39,734 nucleotides of DNA, taken from NCBI GenBank assembly GCA_002412715.1, contig DHVP01000017.1:55464-95197 (forward strand), read 5' to 3'. Below, piece by piece: positions 25,810-33,833 of the stretch. Source of the DNA: Deltaproteobacteria bacterium UBA5205 (GTDB lineage: Bacteria; Desulfobacterota; Syntrophorhabdia; Syntrophorhabdales; Syntrophorhabdaceae). The translations under genes and the position numbers were made by a program. Below the pieces are notes generated by a model. The model worked only from the letters and a program-made list of their open reading frames with translations, was not told the DNA's origin and did no database searches. How positions within the stretch are numbered: the first letter of the stretch is position 1; the number at the start of each line of letters is the position of its first letter.

Positions 25810-26403
25810 CTAGTTGGCCGATGCTTCCACCGTGATCGCCACGGCCTCGGTGACCCTGAGGACCACATCGTCACCTTTCTTGATGTTCTTGAAATTCTTT
25901 ACCGCCTTATCGACGGTAAAAGTCTTCACGTTGCCTTCAGGCCCTTTGAGGGTCACGGTACGTTTCTTGTAATCTATGCCTTCAACTTTCGCCGTCATCT
26001 CCATGGTGTCCACTGCAACGACTCCGGGTTTCGCCCCCTTCGGCGCAACTTCCACCGTCCGCGTTTCTGAAGCGGAAGGTTTTTCTCCCGTCTTTGCCAC
26101 AAAGATGGCAACGGACTCGTAGAATCTTGTCTTGACCTTGTCTCCAACCTTTATCTGATCGAAGTTCTTTACTTCCGGGCCGGCCTTGATGGTACGCGAT
26201 GTCCCGTCAGGCATCTTGAGCGTCACCGTCCGGTTCGCTGCATCTACGGCATCCACCCCAGCCGTCACCGTGACCACCTCAACCATCACACCACCCGGCT
26301 TCTCGCCGGCTTTTTTCGCCGCCTTCTTTTCCTGTGCGAACGCAAAGGTCACGAGCAAAATCACCATGAATGACGCTAATACCAACGATAATGCTTTTTT
26401 CAT
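25810..26403 (-). CDS. Secreted protein with two tandem small beta domains
   Basis: A 197-residue exported protein of unknown function. A signal peptide of about 23 residues ends AFA-Q. A Lys/Gly-rich linker follows and then two copies of a domain of about 53 residues. The copies align as VDAVDAANRTVTLKMPDGTS...VGDKVKTRFYESVAIFV and VEGIDYKKRTVTLKGPEGNV...KGDDVVLRVTEAVAITV. The (R)TVTLK..(D/E)G pattern, a K-NF-IK-GD turn and a final VAI.V strand suggest a small beta-barrel. A Pro/Lys-rich spacer joins them. The ribosome site AGGGAGGAG is strong, which suits an abundant periplasmic protein. Transcribed alone with its own hairpin. Confidence 0.8.
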   Translation of the reverse strand: MKKALSLVLASFMVILLVTFAFAQEKKAAKKAGEKPGGVMVEVVTVTAGVDAVDAANRTVTLKMPDGTSRTIKAGPEVKNFDQIKVGDKVKTRFYESVAIFVAKTGEKPSASETRTVEVAPKGAKPGVVAVDTMEMTAKVEGIDYKKRTVTLKGPEGNVKTFTVDKAVKNFKNIKKGDDVVLRVTEAVAITVEASAN

Positions 26404-26589
26404 GTAGGACTCCTCCCTTTATAAAATGGTTTAAAGTACTCTGCAACCTGCCTGTCGGTACGGATGCAGTACAACTCTTTGTCGGGCATTTCTCCGCGCC
26501 CTTAAGAGCAATCAGGCGATTTCGCTCCGGCGGGAAAGCAGCCGTGATACAAGTATTTCAGGAATGCAGAATGCAGCGTCCGGCCCGGG

Positions 26590-28245
26590 TCAAGGCTTTC
26601 CGCCGGAGCTGAGAGCGTTTTTCACTATTTGCCGCGCCTCGGTCAGGATGGTATCGAGGTGTTGCCCATCCACAAAACTTTCCGCATAGATCTTATAGAT
26701 GTCTTCCGTCCCCGACGGCCGCACCGCAAACCAACCATTTCTGGCCGCGACCTTCAAACCGCCTATGGGTGCCTTGTTGCCCGGTGCGGTGGTCAGCCTG
26801 GCGGTTATCGGTTCCCCTGCCAGTTTCTCCTCCCTGATAGCTTCGGGAGACAAGCTCCCTATTGCGCCCTTTTCGGCTGGTGTCGCCGGTACGTCGACTC
26901 TTCTGTAAAGGGGTGTACCCAGACGTCCTGAAAGCTTACGGTAGAGTTCTCCCGGGTCCTCACCCATCCGGGCGGTGATCTCGGCAGCGAGAAGGTCCAT
27001 GATAATGCCGTCCTTGTCCGTCGTCCACACGGTGCCGTCCTGTCTCAAGAAACTTGCACCGGCGCTTTCCTCGCCCCCAAAGCAACAGGACCCGTCGAAC
27101 AGACCGTCGACAAACCATTTGAAGCCGACCGGCACTTCCAGGAGGGTCCGGTCCAGGTCCCCGACGACCCGGTCTATGAGGCTTGAACTTACAAGGGTCT
27201 TGCCCACGGCAGCGTTCTTCGGCCACCCGGGACGGTGTGTCAGGAGATAGTGGATGGCTGCGGCGAGGTAATGGTTGGGATTCAGAAGCCCCATGGACCG
27301 GGTGACGATGCCGTGACGGTCCGCATCAGTGTCGTTGGCAAAGGCGATCTGAAAACGGTCTTTCAACGCCACCAGTCCCGCCATCGCATAGGGGCTGGAA
27401 CAATCCATCCTGATCTTGCCGTCATGATCGACGGTCATGAAAGCGAACCTCGGGTCCACAACATCGTTGACGATGGTCATGTCAAGACCGTATAACTCCC
27501 TGATCGGTTCCCAGTAATGTACCGAAGCACCTCCCAGGGGATCGACCCCCAGTGTGACTCCGGCGGACCGGATGCATTCCATATCGATCACGTTTGCGAG
27601 ATCTTCAACGTAGGGCGCCACAAAGTCAATGGAGTGCGTCGTGCCGTGCCTCAGGGCGGATTCATACCCCATCCTCCTGATCTCCCGGTTGCCGCCTTTC
27701 AAAAGGTCGTTCGCCCGATCCTGTATCCACCGCGTCACTTTCGTATCGGCGGGACCGCCGTTGGGCGGATTATACTTGAAGCCTCCATCCTCGGGCGGAT
27801 TATGGGAAGGCGTAACCACGACGCCATCGGCGAATCCCAGGGATCTCCCCCGGTTATACGAGAGAATTGCGTGGGAGATAACGGGGGTGGGAGTGAAACC
27901 GTCCTTACTCTGAATGATCGTTTCCACACCGTTCGCCGCCAGGACTTCGAGGGCTGTCCTCTCGGCCGGCGCGGACAGGGCATGGGTGTCTTTCCCCAGG
28001 TATAAGGGACCGGTTGTCCCCCGGCTATGACGGTAGTCGCATATTGCCTGCGTGGTCGCAAGGATATGTGACTCATTGAACGTACCCGATAGGGCCGACC
28101 CGCGGTGCCCGCTGGTCCCGAAGCTCACCAGTTGACCGGGATCGTTCACGTCCGGCTTGCGCCCGTAATACTCTTTTTCGAGTTTAACCAGATCTACCAG
28201 TATCTCTTCCGGTGGAACCTTGCCTGCAAGGGGAGAAATAGCCAT
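26590..28245 (-). CDS. pgm: Phosphoglucomutase (alpha-D-glucose phosphate-specific)
   Basis: A 551-residue phosphohexomutase interconverting glucose 1-phosphate and glucose 6-phosphate in glycogen, trehalose or cell-envelope sugar metabolism. Motifs: SFGTSGHRGS near the N-terminus, catalytic phosphoserine in TPSHNPP (Ser147), metal loop NDTDADRHG (about 310), sugar loop GGEESAGASF and the phosphate-binding end RPSGTEDIYKIYAES. Length and the NPPEDGGFKYNPPNGGPAD stretch match the E. coli Pgm type rather than PgcA/ManB. The start is the ATG at 28245 with AAGGAG eight to nine bases upstream; a GTG three codons earlier sits too close to it. Confidence 0.95.
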   Translation of the reverse strand: MAISPLAGKVPPEEILVDLVKLEKEYYGRKPDVNDPGQLVSFGTSGHRGSALSGTFNESHILATTQAICDYRHSRGTTGPLYLGKDTHALSAPAERTALEVLAANGVETIIQSKDGFTPTPVISHAILSYNRGRSLGFADGVVVTPSHNPPEDGGFKYNPPNGGPADTKVTRWIQDRANDLLKGGNREIRRMGYESALRHGTTHSIDFVAPYVEDLANVIDMECIRSAGVTLGVDPLGGASVHYWEPIRELYGLDMTIVNDVVDPRFAFMTVDHDGKIRMDCSSPYAMAGLVALKDRFQIAFANDTDADRHGIVTRSMGLLNPNHYLAAAIHYLLTHRPGWPKNAAVGKTLVSSSLIDRVVGDLDRTLLEVPVGFKWFVDGLFDGSCCFGGEESAGASFLRQDGTVWTTDKDGIIMDLLAAEITARMGEDPGELYRKLSGRLGTPLYRRVDVPATPAEKGAIGSLSPEAIREEKLAGEPITARLTTAPGNKAPIGGLKVAARNGWFAVRPSGTEDIYKIYAESFVDGQHLDTILTEARQIVKNALSSGGKP

Positions 28246-28335
28246 GTCGCACACTCCTTATATTTCACAACGATGATCTCCCTTCCGCTTTCAGAAACCG
28301 CCTTCCCCGCGGTATCGTGCCTGCCTCGGCTTTTC

Positions 28336-28857
28336 CTACTGACGAGGACCTTTTATGAGCTTTGCGTCGTCGATCCAAACCGTCCCCTTCCCGTCCACAA
28401 CAACGTTAAGCCTCACCATATCAGGCTTCTGGCCTTTCTTCAGAAAGAAAGGCGTTTCCTGTGTTACCCAATCGGTTGTGCCGGTAACGGGTGTTTCCAG
28501 GGAACGGGAAAAATATTCACCTTTACCGGCAAAGACACACCACATCTCCAGAAACACTCTTCCTTCCACATCCTTCGTCTTGAGCTTCGCCTGGTAGGTC
28601 AGACGGGCGTCATCCACATCGATCCCCTTCACCTCGTAGAGGCGCACCGTGGTGGGAGAGACGGCGTCGATCCTCAGCGAACCCTTGCCGTCATTCGATA
28701 CGGCAGTGTCAAAGGTAACGTTCGTCTGCGTCAGCACCCCCTCCATGTTGTCCATGGGATATTCCTTGACCGTCTGGGGTACGGCCTTTTTTTCGCAGCC
28801 CGCGAAAAATGGGCACAGAAAAAGAAGGGCTGCAAGGACCACACAAATTCTTTTCAT
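28336..28857 (-). CDS. Small lipoprotein, carbohydrate-binding-like beta fold
   Basis: A 173-residue lipoprotein (signal then PFFAGC, Cys21). The ATG at 28857 follows GGAAGGAGG, so a longer frame upstream is rejected. The mature part looks like a jelly-roll: VSNDGKGSLRIDA, the VRLYEVKGIDVDDARLTYQA strand pair and a terminal VWIDDAKLIKG, the WIDDV-type ending of CBM4_9-like modules and relatives. Function is unknown; it could bind a glycan or another envelope ligand. The gene lies 90 bases upstream of pgm on the same strand, close enough for co-transcription but with no coupling. Confidence 0.75.
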   Translation of the reverse strand: MKRICVVLAALLFLCPFFAGCEKKAVPQTVKEYPMDNMEGVLTQTNVTFDTAVSNDGKGSLRIDAVSPTTVRLYEVKGIDVDDARLTYQAKLKTKDVEGRVFLEMWCVFAGKGEYFSRSLETPVTGTTDWVTQETPFFLKKGQKPDMVRLNVVVDGKGTVWIDDAKLIKGPRQ

Positions 28858-29153
28858 GGTGCGGCCTCCTTCCACCGGCAAAGCTGAATTTCTTATGAAC
28901 CGGGTTTCCCGGTACTGTCTCATAGAGTAATCCTATCACAACACGCAGCCGCGGGTGAAAAGATGTTAGACCCGGAGGTCCTGTATTCCAGGTTCAAATT
29001 CTGCGGTCCGAGACGTGAAACCATTCACCTATCATACCACAGAAGGTGGTGTTTTTAACCGGCTTCCCCTTATCCCATCGCCAATATTTGCGATAAATAT
29101 GGAAGACGGGAACCCCGGGGCAAGGGGAACGGAGGAACGGGAGGACTGACACG
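28858..29153. other. Intergenic region, no recognised feature
   Basis: About 300 bases between the small lipoprotein gene (reading left) and the possible 59-aa gene. It must hold the promoter of the former. A TTCAAAT stretch at 28990-29010 recalls a tRNA T-loop but no cloverleaf forms. Nothing else is seen. Confidence 0.6.
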
Positions 29154-29333
29154 GTGAGTTACGGCCATACCCCAACAAAGGATGGGCAACATAAAATATC
29201 AGGGTTCACATTGAGTAATGTTGCCCTGGCGACGGGAAACAGGATTGCGCACATGAGGAAGCGGTCGCGTATCATAATGGTCGTCGGCGCCTGGCTGTTT
29301 GTCGTCACCATTCTGCTGGCGTTCGGCCTTTGA
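29154..29333 (+). CDS. Possible small tail-anchored membrane protein, 59 aa
   Basis: A frame from GTG (29154) to TGA (29333) with GGGAGG ten bases upstream. The N-terminal 40 residues are polar and basic; the end is a single hydrophobic helix (IIMVVGAWLFVVTILLAFGL) preceded by RKRSR, as in tail-anchored or single-pass proteins. The ATG at 29253 would leave just the helix (26 residues). No homologue is recognised. The hydrophobic helix at the very C-terminus and the good ribosome site argue for a real gene; the short length and GTG start argue for caution. Confidence 0.45.
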   Translation: MSYGHTPTKDGQHKISGFTLSNVALATGNRIAHMRKRSRIIMVVGAWLFVVTILLAFGL

Positions 29334-29430
29334 CCGGTTCTGATACACAACCGTCGAAGTTTTCTCTTCCTTGCCACCCCGCCCTTTCTATTTCCTTGAC
29401 CCTGAGCCCTTACCCTTATATTCTGAGTTC

Positions 29431-30261
29431 ATGATGAACGACCTCACGGCAAGCTGCTACACAATCCTTGGCCTTCCTCAGGGGGCGCCGCGCGAAGAGG
29501 TAGATGCAGCCTTCATGCGCCTGAAGAGCGAGCTGACCGGGTCGGCGGCAAACTGGGACAGGCTCAAAGAGGTCACCTGGGCCTACGAGACCCTGATTGA
29601 AAGTGAAACGACCGCGGGCGAGGAAGGCGACAGGGGAACACGGCCGGCCATTGCCGCAATAGCCGGGGACGAGGAACAATTCAGCCTCATCGGTCTTTTG
29701 TTTCCACCGCAGCTGAAGATAAACCTCTTCTTCTTCGGAGGAAGGTGTCTCATCTACGTCCTTCTTCTCATAGCCGGCGTCAGGCTCATGATCAATCTGC
29801 CGTCAAGCGAATTTGCAGGCCAATCCTTTTTCCATAATATCAGCCTGCCCTTCCACGAGGCCGGTCACATCATCTTCCGTATTTTCGGCGACTTCATGGG
29901 TGTGTTGGGAGGAAGTCTCACTCAGGTCCTGATACCCCTCGTTTGTCTCATCGCTTTCCTGAAAAGAAGCGACGTTTTCGCGGCATCCTTTGCCCTGTGG
30001 TGGGCAGGACAAAATTTCATCGACATGGCCCCCTACATAAACGATGCCCGGGCGCAGCAGCTCATCCTGCTCGGCGGCGTCACGGGCCAGGACGTCCCGG
30101 GATATCACGACTGGAACAACCTCCTCGGACGCCTCGGCCTTCTCAATCTCGACCACGTCATCGCCGGCACATCGCATTTTTTCGGCGCCTTACTGATAAC
30201 AGCGGCGTTCGTCTGGGGCGGGATCGTTCTCTACATGCAGTACCGCAATCTGGACAGGTAA
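29431..30261 (+). CDS. Membrane protein with J-like N-terminus and HEAGH (M50-like) core
   Basis: A 276-residue protein. Residues 7-58 resemble a J-domain (CYTILGLPQGAPREEVDAAF ... LKEVTWAYETL) but the HPD loop that activates DnaK is missing. After a linker come about four to five hydrophobic helices. HEAGH (142-146) sits at the start of one, as in site-2-protease-like M50 metallopeptidases, and further polar residues follow in FIDMAPYINDA and in VPGYHDWNNLLGRLGLL, possible third ligand positions. The ATG at 29431 is the first of two in tandem; no ribosome site is visible and a TATATT lies only about ten bases upstream, so translation may be leaderless. A TTG 20 codons earlier is unlikely. 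Substrate and role are unknown. Confidence 0.75.
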   Translation: MMNDLTASCYTILGLPQGAPREEVDAAFMRLKSELTGSAANWDRLKEVTWAYETLIESETTAGEEGDRGTRPAIAAIAGDEEQFSLIGLLFPPQLKINLFFFGGRCLIYVLLLIAGVRLMINLPSSEFAGQSFFHNISLPFHEAGHIIFRIFGDFMGVLGGSLTQVLIPLVCLIAFLKRSDVFAASFALWWAGQNFIDMAPYINDARAQQLILLGGVTGQDVPGYHDWNNLLGRLGLLNLDHVIAGTSHFFGALLITAAFVWGGIVLYMQYRNLDR

Positions 30262-30277
30262 AGAAGGTTTAATGAAA

Positions 30278-30304
30278 ACCCCTCTCTTTGTTCAAGAGAG
30301 GGGT
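30278..30304. terminator. Bidirectional terminator hairpin
   Basis: ACCCCTCTCTT (30278-30288) pairs perfectly with AAGAGAGGGGT (30294-30304) around a 5-base loop. On the - strand the stem is followed by TTTTC, fitting termination of the SatP gene. On the + strand GGGATTTTCTT follows, fitting termination of the HEAGH protein gene. It lies between the two convergent genes. Confidence 0.8.
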
Positions 30305-30339
30305 GGGATTTTCTTGCCTGAGCCCGAAACGCGAAACGT

Positions 30340-30897
30340 TTATTTCTTGATCTCTCCGATGGGCAGGACGACTTTTCCGTGGACCTCGTTGAGGACCTCG
30401 GCCATGGCCAGGTAGATCGCAGAGAGGCCGCAGATGATGCCTTCCCATCCTGCGAGAGTACCGATGGCGGTGCTGCCCGTCCAGTCACGAATCGCCAGCA
30501 GCCAGAACAATATTGTCAGACTGAAGAAAACAAACTGTATGCCCCGGTTTTTGCCCCATGTTCCAAACCACATGAAAAAGGTGAAAAGGCCCCACATGAA
30601 GAGATACCATCCCATGAATGCCTCGGGATTGCCGGGGAGACCTTTAAAGACGAGAATAAAAACGAGCGTCCACCAGAAAAGACCGTAGGAGGTGAAAGCC
30701 GTTACGCCAAAGGTGTTGCCCTTCTTGTATTCCAGTATGCCCGCTATGATCTGGGCGAGGCCTCCGTAAAAGGCACCCATAGCAAGGATCATCGAACCCA
30801 CGGGGAAAAACCCCGCGTTGTGGATGTTAAGAAGTACGGTGGTCATACCGAATCCCATTAAGCCGAGCGGTGCAGGGTTAGCAAGTTTCTCTTCCAT
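30340..30897 (-). CDS. satP: GPR1/FUN34/YaaH-family acetate transporter (SatP-like)
   Basis: A 185-residue inner-membrane protein with six hydrophobic helices. It carries the family signature NPAPLGL near the N-terminus (residues 7-13) and the later GYLFMWGLFT-like and ILEYKKGNTFG segments. E. coli SatP is an acetate/succinate-proton symporter; in an anaerobe it could take up or release acetate. The ATG at 30897 (MEEKLANPAPLG) follows AAGGAGGAG; a longer frame upstream lacks a ribosome site. Transcribed alone, closed by the hairpin at 30278-30304. Confidence 0.9.
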   Translation of the reverse strand: MEEKLANPAPLGLMGFGMTTVLLNIHNAGFFPVGSMILAMGAFYGGLAQIIAGILEYKKGNTFGVTAFTSYGLFWWTLVFILVFKGLPGNPEAFMGWYLFMWGLFTFFMWFGTWGKNRGIQFVFFSLTILFWLLAIRDWTGSTAIGTLAGWEGIICGLSAIYLAMAEVLNEVHGKVVLPIGEIKK

Positions 30898-31091
30898 AGA
30901 CAGACTCCTCCTTTGTGATGGTTGGTTTAATTGACCCACGCCCTTCAGGATAATCGCCCTTTTGTCCCCTTCCTATCCGGACAGCAGTGTATCCCCGAAG
31001 CGATGTCACTATACCATGTTCAACGGCCTCTGTCATCATCTTTGGGCAGGGTGGTAACCGCTTTTTGAAGACTACGGCAAACACCGTTATT

Positions 31092-31721
31092 CTATTCACG
31101 GGAAAGAGCTATCCTGATGCTGAGGAGGATGAGAAAACCGCCGAAGGCCCTGTTGAAATAGTTCTGGAACCTCTCGAGAAAAGACCTCACATGCCGCTCG
31201 TTGAGAAAGACCGCCACGAAACTGAACCACAGCACGGTGTCTATGACCATGATAATGCCGGCGATGACAAGAATGGAACGGGGTGTCCCCGGGGATATGA
31301 CGATCGTAAAAAGCCCAAGGAAGAAAAGCGTTGCCTTGGGGTTCAGGATGTTGGTAAGAAACCCTGTCCATACGGCGTTGAGCGGAGATATATCCTCTTT
31401 CGCCTTCTCCTGCGTGATATCGATCCCTGCCGACTTCGCACATATCGATCGTATGCCGATATAAAGAAGATACGCCGCCCCCATATACTTTACGATGCTG
31501 AACACCAGCAGCGACCCGGCTATTATCACTGCTATTCCCGCTATGCAGTAGGTCACGTGTATGGCGACGCCAAGCCCGAATCCCACGGCCGTGAATATCC
31601 CCGTCTTTCGTGAATAGGTAAGGGAATTACGCACCGACATGAGAAAATCAGGCCCGGGGCTCATGGCACCGAGAAGGTGTATAAACGCGATGGTTCCGAT
31701 GATGGTCAGACTGTCTTGCAT
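31092..31721 (-). CDS. LysE/RhtB-family exporter
   Basis: A 209-residue inner-membrane protein with about six helices. It has the family signature GAMSPGPDFLMSVRNSL near the N-terminus, GFGLGVAIHVTYCIAGIAVI, YLLYIGIRS and GFLTNILNPKATLFFLG. Family members export amino acids such as lysine, threonine, homoserine or leucine; the substrate here is open. The start has only a weak ribosome site (GTAGG). The period-7 locus E lies directly upstream, within the likely leader. Confidence 0.9.
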   Translation of the reverse strand: MQDSLTIIGTIAFIHLLGAMSPGPDFLMSVRNSLTYSRKTGIFTAVGFGLGVAIHVTYCIAGIAVIIAGSLLVFSIVKYMGAAYLLYIGIRSICAKSAGIDITQEKAKEDISPLNAVWTGFLTNILNPKATLFFLGLFTIVISPGTPRSILVIAGIIMVIDTVLWFSFVAVFLNERHVRSFLERFQNYFNRAFGGFLILLSIRIALSRE

Positions 31722-31730
31722 GGCCTACGC

Positions 31731-31791
31731 TTCACGTTACAGGTTTCAGGTTTCGGCGGGTTTTTAATCCGGAACCCGGAACCTTGAACTG
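31731..31791. repeat. Period-7 repeat, locus E
   Basis: TTCACGT TACAGGT TTCAGGT TTCGGCG, a central GGTTTTT, then AATCCGG AACCCGG AACCTTG AACTG in the opposite sense. The right arm overlaps the last nine codons (stop included, SSRFRVPD) of the PP2C gene. The left arm runs into the leader of the LysE gene. Confidence 0.7.
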
Positions 31792-32618
31792 TTTTCTCTT
31801 TCTTTATCATATACTTTCACAATTTTCATCTTCCTGTTTGCGGCAGACACCGTATGTCGCCTGAGGTCCAGGACTATCACCGTGATGTTGTCTGTGCTGC
31901 CGTGGTCCAGGGCTTCGTTCGATACCTTTTGAGCCCCTTTTTGCGGATCTGCCTCCCCGCGGGCTGTTCTAATGACGGCCTCGGGGGTGAGGACATCCCA
32001 GACCCCATCACATGCGAGGACCGCGATATCGTTCTCCCTGCCGAGGACGCCTTCGGTTATGCGGGGCTCGGCGCTGACATAGGGTTTCAGGCAGGAGTCG
32101 CCCAGGGCGCGGCTGATCGCAAGAATGCCTTGCACCCTCGGTACGCCAAGCAGGGCTACTCTTCCGCCCAGGGCCTCGATGCGGGCCCTCTCGCGGACAA
32201 CATCGGGTTTGTGGTCCTCGGTCAGTATTGTCGCGCCCTCCCCTGCGCCTATCACAACCCGCGAATCGCCCACGTTTGCCGCCAGGAAGCGCTCGCCGAT
32301 GAGATAAAGCTGGACGGCGCAGGTGCCGGCCTCAATACGCCTCGCAACGAGATGCGCGTCAACGGCAAGATAGCAATCCCGGAGAATCCCGGCCTCCCCC
32401 TTTCGCTCGCGCAGGGGTTTTTTCAGCTCTTGCGCCCAGGCGTGAAGGAAAACGGGAGTCAGCATCTCCGCAGCTATCTGCGCCGGCTGTCTGCCCCCAT
32501 GGCCGTCATATATCTCGGCGCTGAAGAAAAACCTTTTCGGGTCCTCGTAGATGGCGTGCTCGTCCTCCATCGCCGCCCTCCAGCCTATCTCTTCGCTGAT
32601 TCCATAGGAAATCTCCAT
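31764..32618 (-). CDS. Eukaryote-type PP2C serine/threonine phosphatase
   Basis: A 284-residue soluble PPM/PP2C phosphatase. Metal and active-site motifs run in canonical order: RAAMEDEH (17-21), YDGHGG (37-42), GTCAVQLYL, NVGDSRVV, TEDHKP, GGRV, ISRALGDS, ACDGVWDVL (Asp204) and STDNITVIVL (Asp243). The DGHGG and ACDGVWDV forms resemble eukaryotic and plant PP2C more than the bacterial PrpC/Stp type. No Hanks kinase is in the window. The last eight residues are encoded by a period-7 repeat, so the C-terminus beyond about residue 276 is probably not functional. Divergent from xseB. Confidence 0.9.
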   Translation of the reverse strand: MEISYGISEEIGWRAAMEDEHAIYEDPKRFFFSAEIYDGHGGRQPAQIAAEMLTPVFLHAWAQELKKPLRERKGEAGILRDCYLAVDAHLVARRIEAGTCAVQLYLIGERFLAANVGDSRVVIGAGEGATILTEDHKPDVVRERARIEALGGRVALLGVPRVQGILAISRALGDSCLKPYVSAEPRITEGVLGRENDIAVLACDGVWDVLTPEAVIRTARGEADPQKGAQKVSNEALDHGSTDNITVIVLDLRRHTVSAANRKMKIVKVYDKERENSSRFRVPD

Positions 32619-32687
32619 GCAACTATTCTACCCCAGACGCGGCCTTATGAACAGGTGCGAGGATGCCCGGCACGGGCAAATCAATGC

Positions 32688-32717
32688 TTGCAAAAGCAAA
32701 TGTTAAAGTTCTATAAT
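32688..32717 (+). promoter_or_regulatory. Sigma70 promoter of the xseB-rpoZ operon
   Basis: TTGCAA (32688-32693), 18 bases, TATAAT (32712-32717). The perfect -10 ends ten bases before the xseB ATG, so the mRNA would have an almost absent leader. Confidence 0.75.
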
Positions 32718-32727
32718 AAATACTTCC

Positions 32728-32949
32728 ATGAAATTTGAAGAAGGGTTAAAAAAACTGGAAGAGATTGTTAAGACCCTTGACGAAGGGAAGATACCTCTTG
32801 ACGAGGCGCTTGGTCTTTTTAAGGAAGGGTTGGCACTCACAAAGGAACTCTCAAAGCGGCTCGACGAGGCTGAAAAAAAAGTGGAAATACTGATCAAGAA
32901 AGAAGGCGGGGCCATGGAAAAGATGCCCTTCCCCGGGGAAGACGAATAG
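32728..32949 (+). CDS. xseB: Exodeoxyribonuclease VII small subunit
   Basis: A 73-residue helical protein matching XseB: FEEGLKKLEEIVKTLDEGKIPLDEALGLFKEG is the family signature, beginning at residue 3. It binds the large subunit XseA to make the single-strand-specific exonuclease VII. XseA is not in the window. No ribosome site precedes the ATG, and the promoter lies so close that a leaderless transcript is likely. The stop TAG overlaps the GTG start of ispA by one base. xseB-ispA-dxs is a common order in many bacteria. Confidence 0.95.
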   Translation: MKFEEGLKKLEEIVKTLDEGKIPLDEALGLFKEGLALTKELSKRLDEAEKKVEILIKKEGGAMEKMPFPGEDE

Positions 32950-33833
32950 TGGACCTGGCCAGCTACCTCCATGACAAGAAAATAATCGTCGAGAACATGC
33001 TCAGGGATATCTGCACCAGCTTCACCTCAACCCCCGGCGTCCTTCGAAACGCCATGGAATACATGCTTTTCAGCAACGGGAAGAAGATTCGTCCCATACT
33101 TGCCATTGCAGCGTGCGAGGCAAAAGGGAAGAGCGCCGATGATTTCCTGGCGTGCTTCTGCACCCTTGAGATGATCCACACCTATTCGCTCATCCACGAC
33201 GACCTCCCCTGCGTGGACAACGACGATACCCGCCGGGGCAGGCCCACGTGCCACAAAGCCTTCGGGGAAGCCGTGGCAATCATGGCCGGTGACGGCCTCC
33301 TGACGGAGGCATTCAGGGTGCTCAGCGATCCGAGGTTCTCGGAAAGGGTGGCCCCGAAGATCGCCAGGCAGTTCGTCTTCGAGATCGCCCACGCCGCGGG
33401 GGCCGAAGGGATGGTCGGCGGTCAGGTTATGGACATACTATACGAAAATAAGGAAGGAACGAAGAACATCCTCCACTACATTCACTCCCACAAGACCGCG
33501 GCCATGCTTCGCGCGTCAGTGAGGGTCGGCGCGATAGCAGGCGGTGCAAAGGCAAGGGAACTGAAAAACTTTTCCCGTTACGGTGATGCCATAGGGCTTG
33601 CCTTTCAGATCATGGACGATATTCTGGACGTCGAAGGCGACGAGGAAACGGTCGGCAAAAAACTGAAAAAAGATGACAACAAACAGACCTACGTGAAACA
33701 CTACGGTATACTCGCTTCCAAATACAAACTGGAGCAACTCGTCGATGAGGCAGTCAAATCTGTTGCATTCCTGGGAGAAAACGGCCGTGTCCTTGAGGAC
33801 ATAGCGCGCTTCGTCGGCAACAGGATTTCATAA
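32949..33833 (+). CDS. ispA: Farnesyl diphosphate synthase
   Basis: A 294-residue trans-isoprenyl diphosphate synthase that condenses IPP with DMAPP and GPP to farnesyl diphosphate. The first aspartate-rich motif is DDLPCVDND followed by TRRGRPTCH; the second is QIMDDILDVEGD. The basic loop GKKIRP is near the N-terminus. Length and the two-residue insert in the first motif fit bacterial IspA (short-chain type) rather than octaprenyl synthases. Start GTG overlaps the xseB stop by one base; the stop TAA overlaps the dxs ATG. Confidence 0.94.
   Translation: MDLASYLHDKKIIVENMLRDICTSFTSTPGVLRNAMEYMLFSNGKKIRPILAIAACEAKGKSADDFLACFCTLEMIHTYSLIHDDLPCVDNDDTRRGRPTCHKAFGEAVAIMAGDGLLTEAFRVLSDPRFSERVAPKIARQFVFEIAHAAGAEGMVGGQVMDILYENKEGTKNILHYIHSHKTAAMLRASVRVGAIAGGAKARELKNFSRYGDAIGLAFQIMDDILDVEGDEETVGKKLKKDDNKQTYVKHYGILASKYKLEQLVDEAVKSVAFLGENGRVLEDIARFVGNRIS

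Noticed and set aside
28955..29015. tRNA-like stretch with GGTTCAAAT and possible CGCAG/CTGCG ends
   Set aside because: No proper anticodon stem-loop or D-arm can be drawn and the T-stem is mismatched.
29437..29600. Classical DnaJ co-chaperone assignment for the HEAGH protein
   Set aside because: The HPD tripeptide needed to stimulate DnaK is absent, so only a J-like fold is proposed.
30878..31099. 73-codon GTG frame between the LysE and SatP genes (- strand)
   Set aside because: No ribosome site, no recognisable domain, and it overlaps the SatP ribosome site and start codon.
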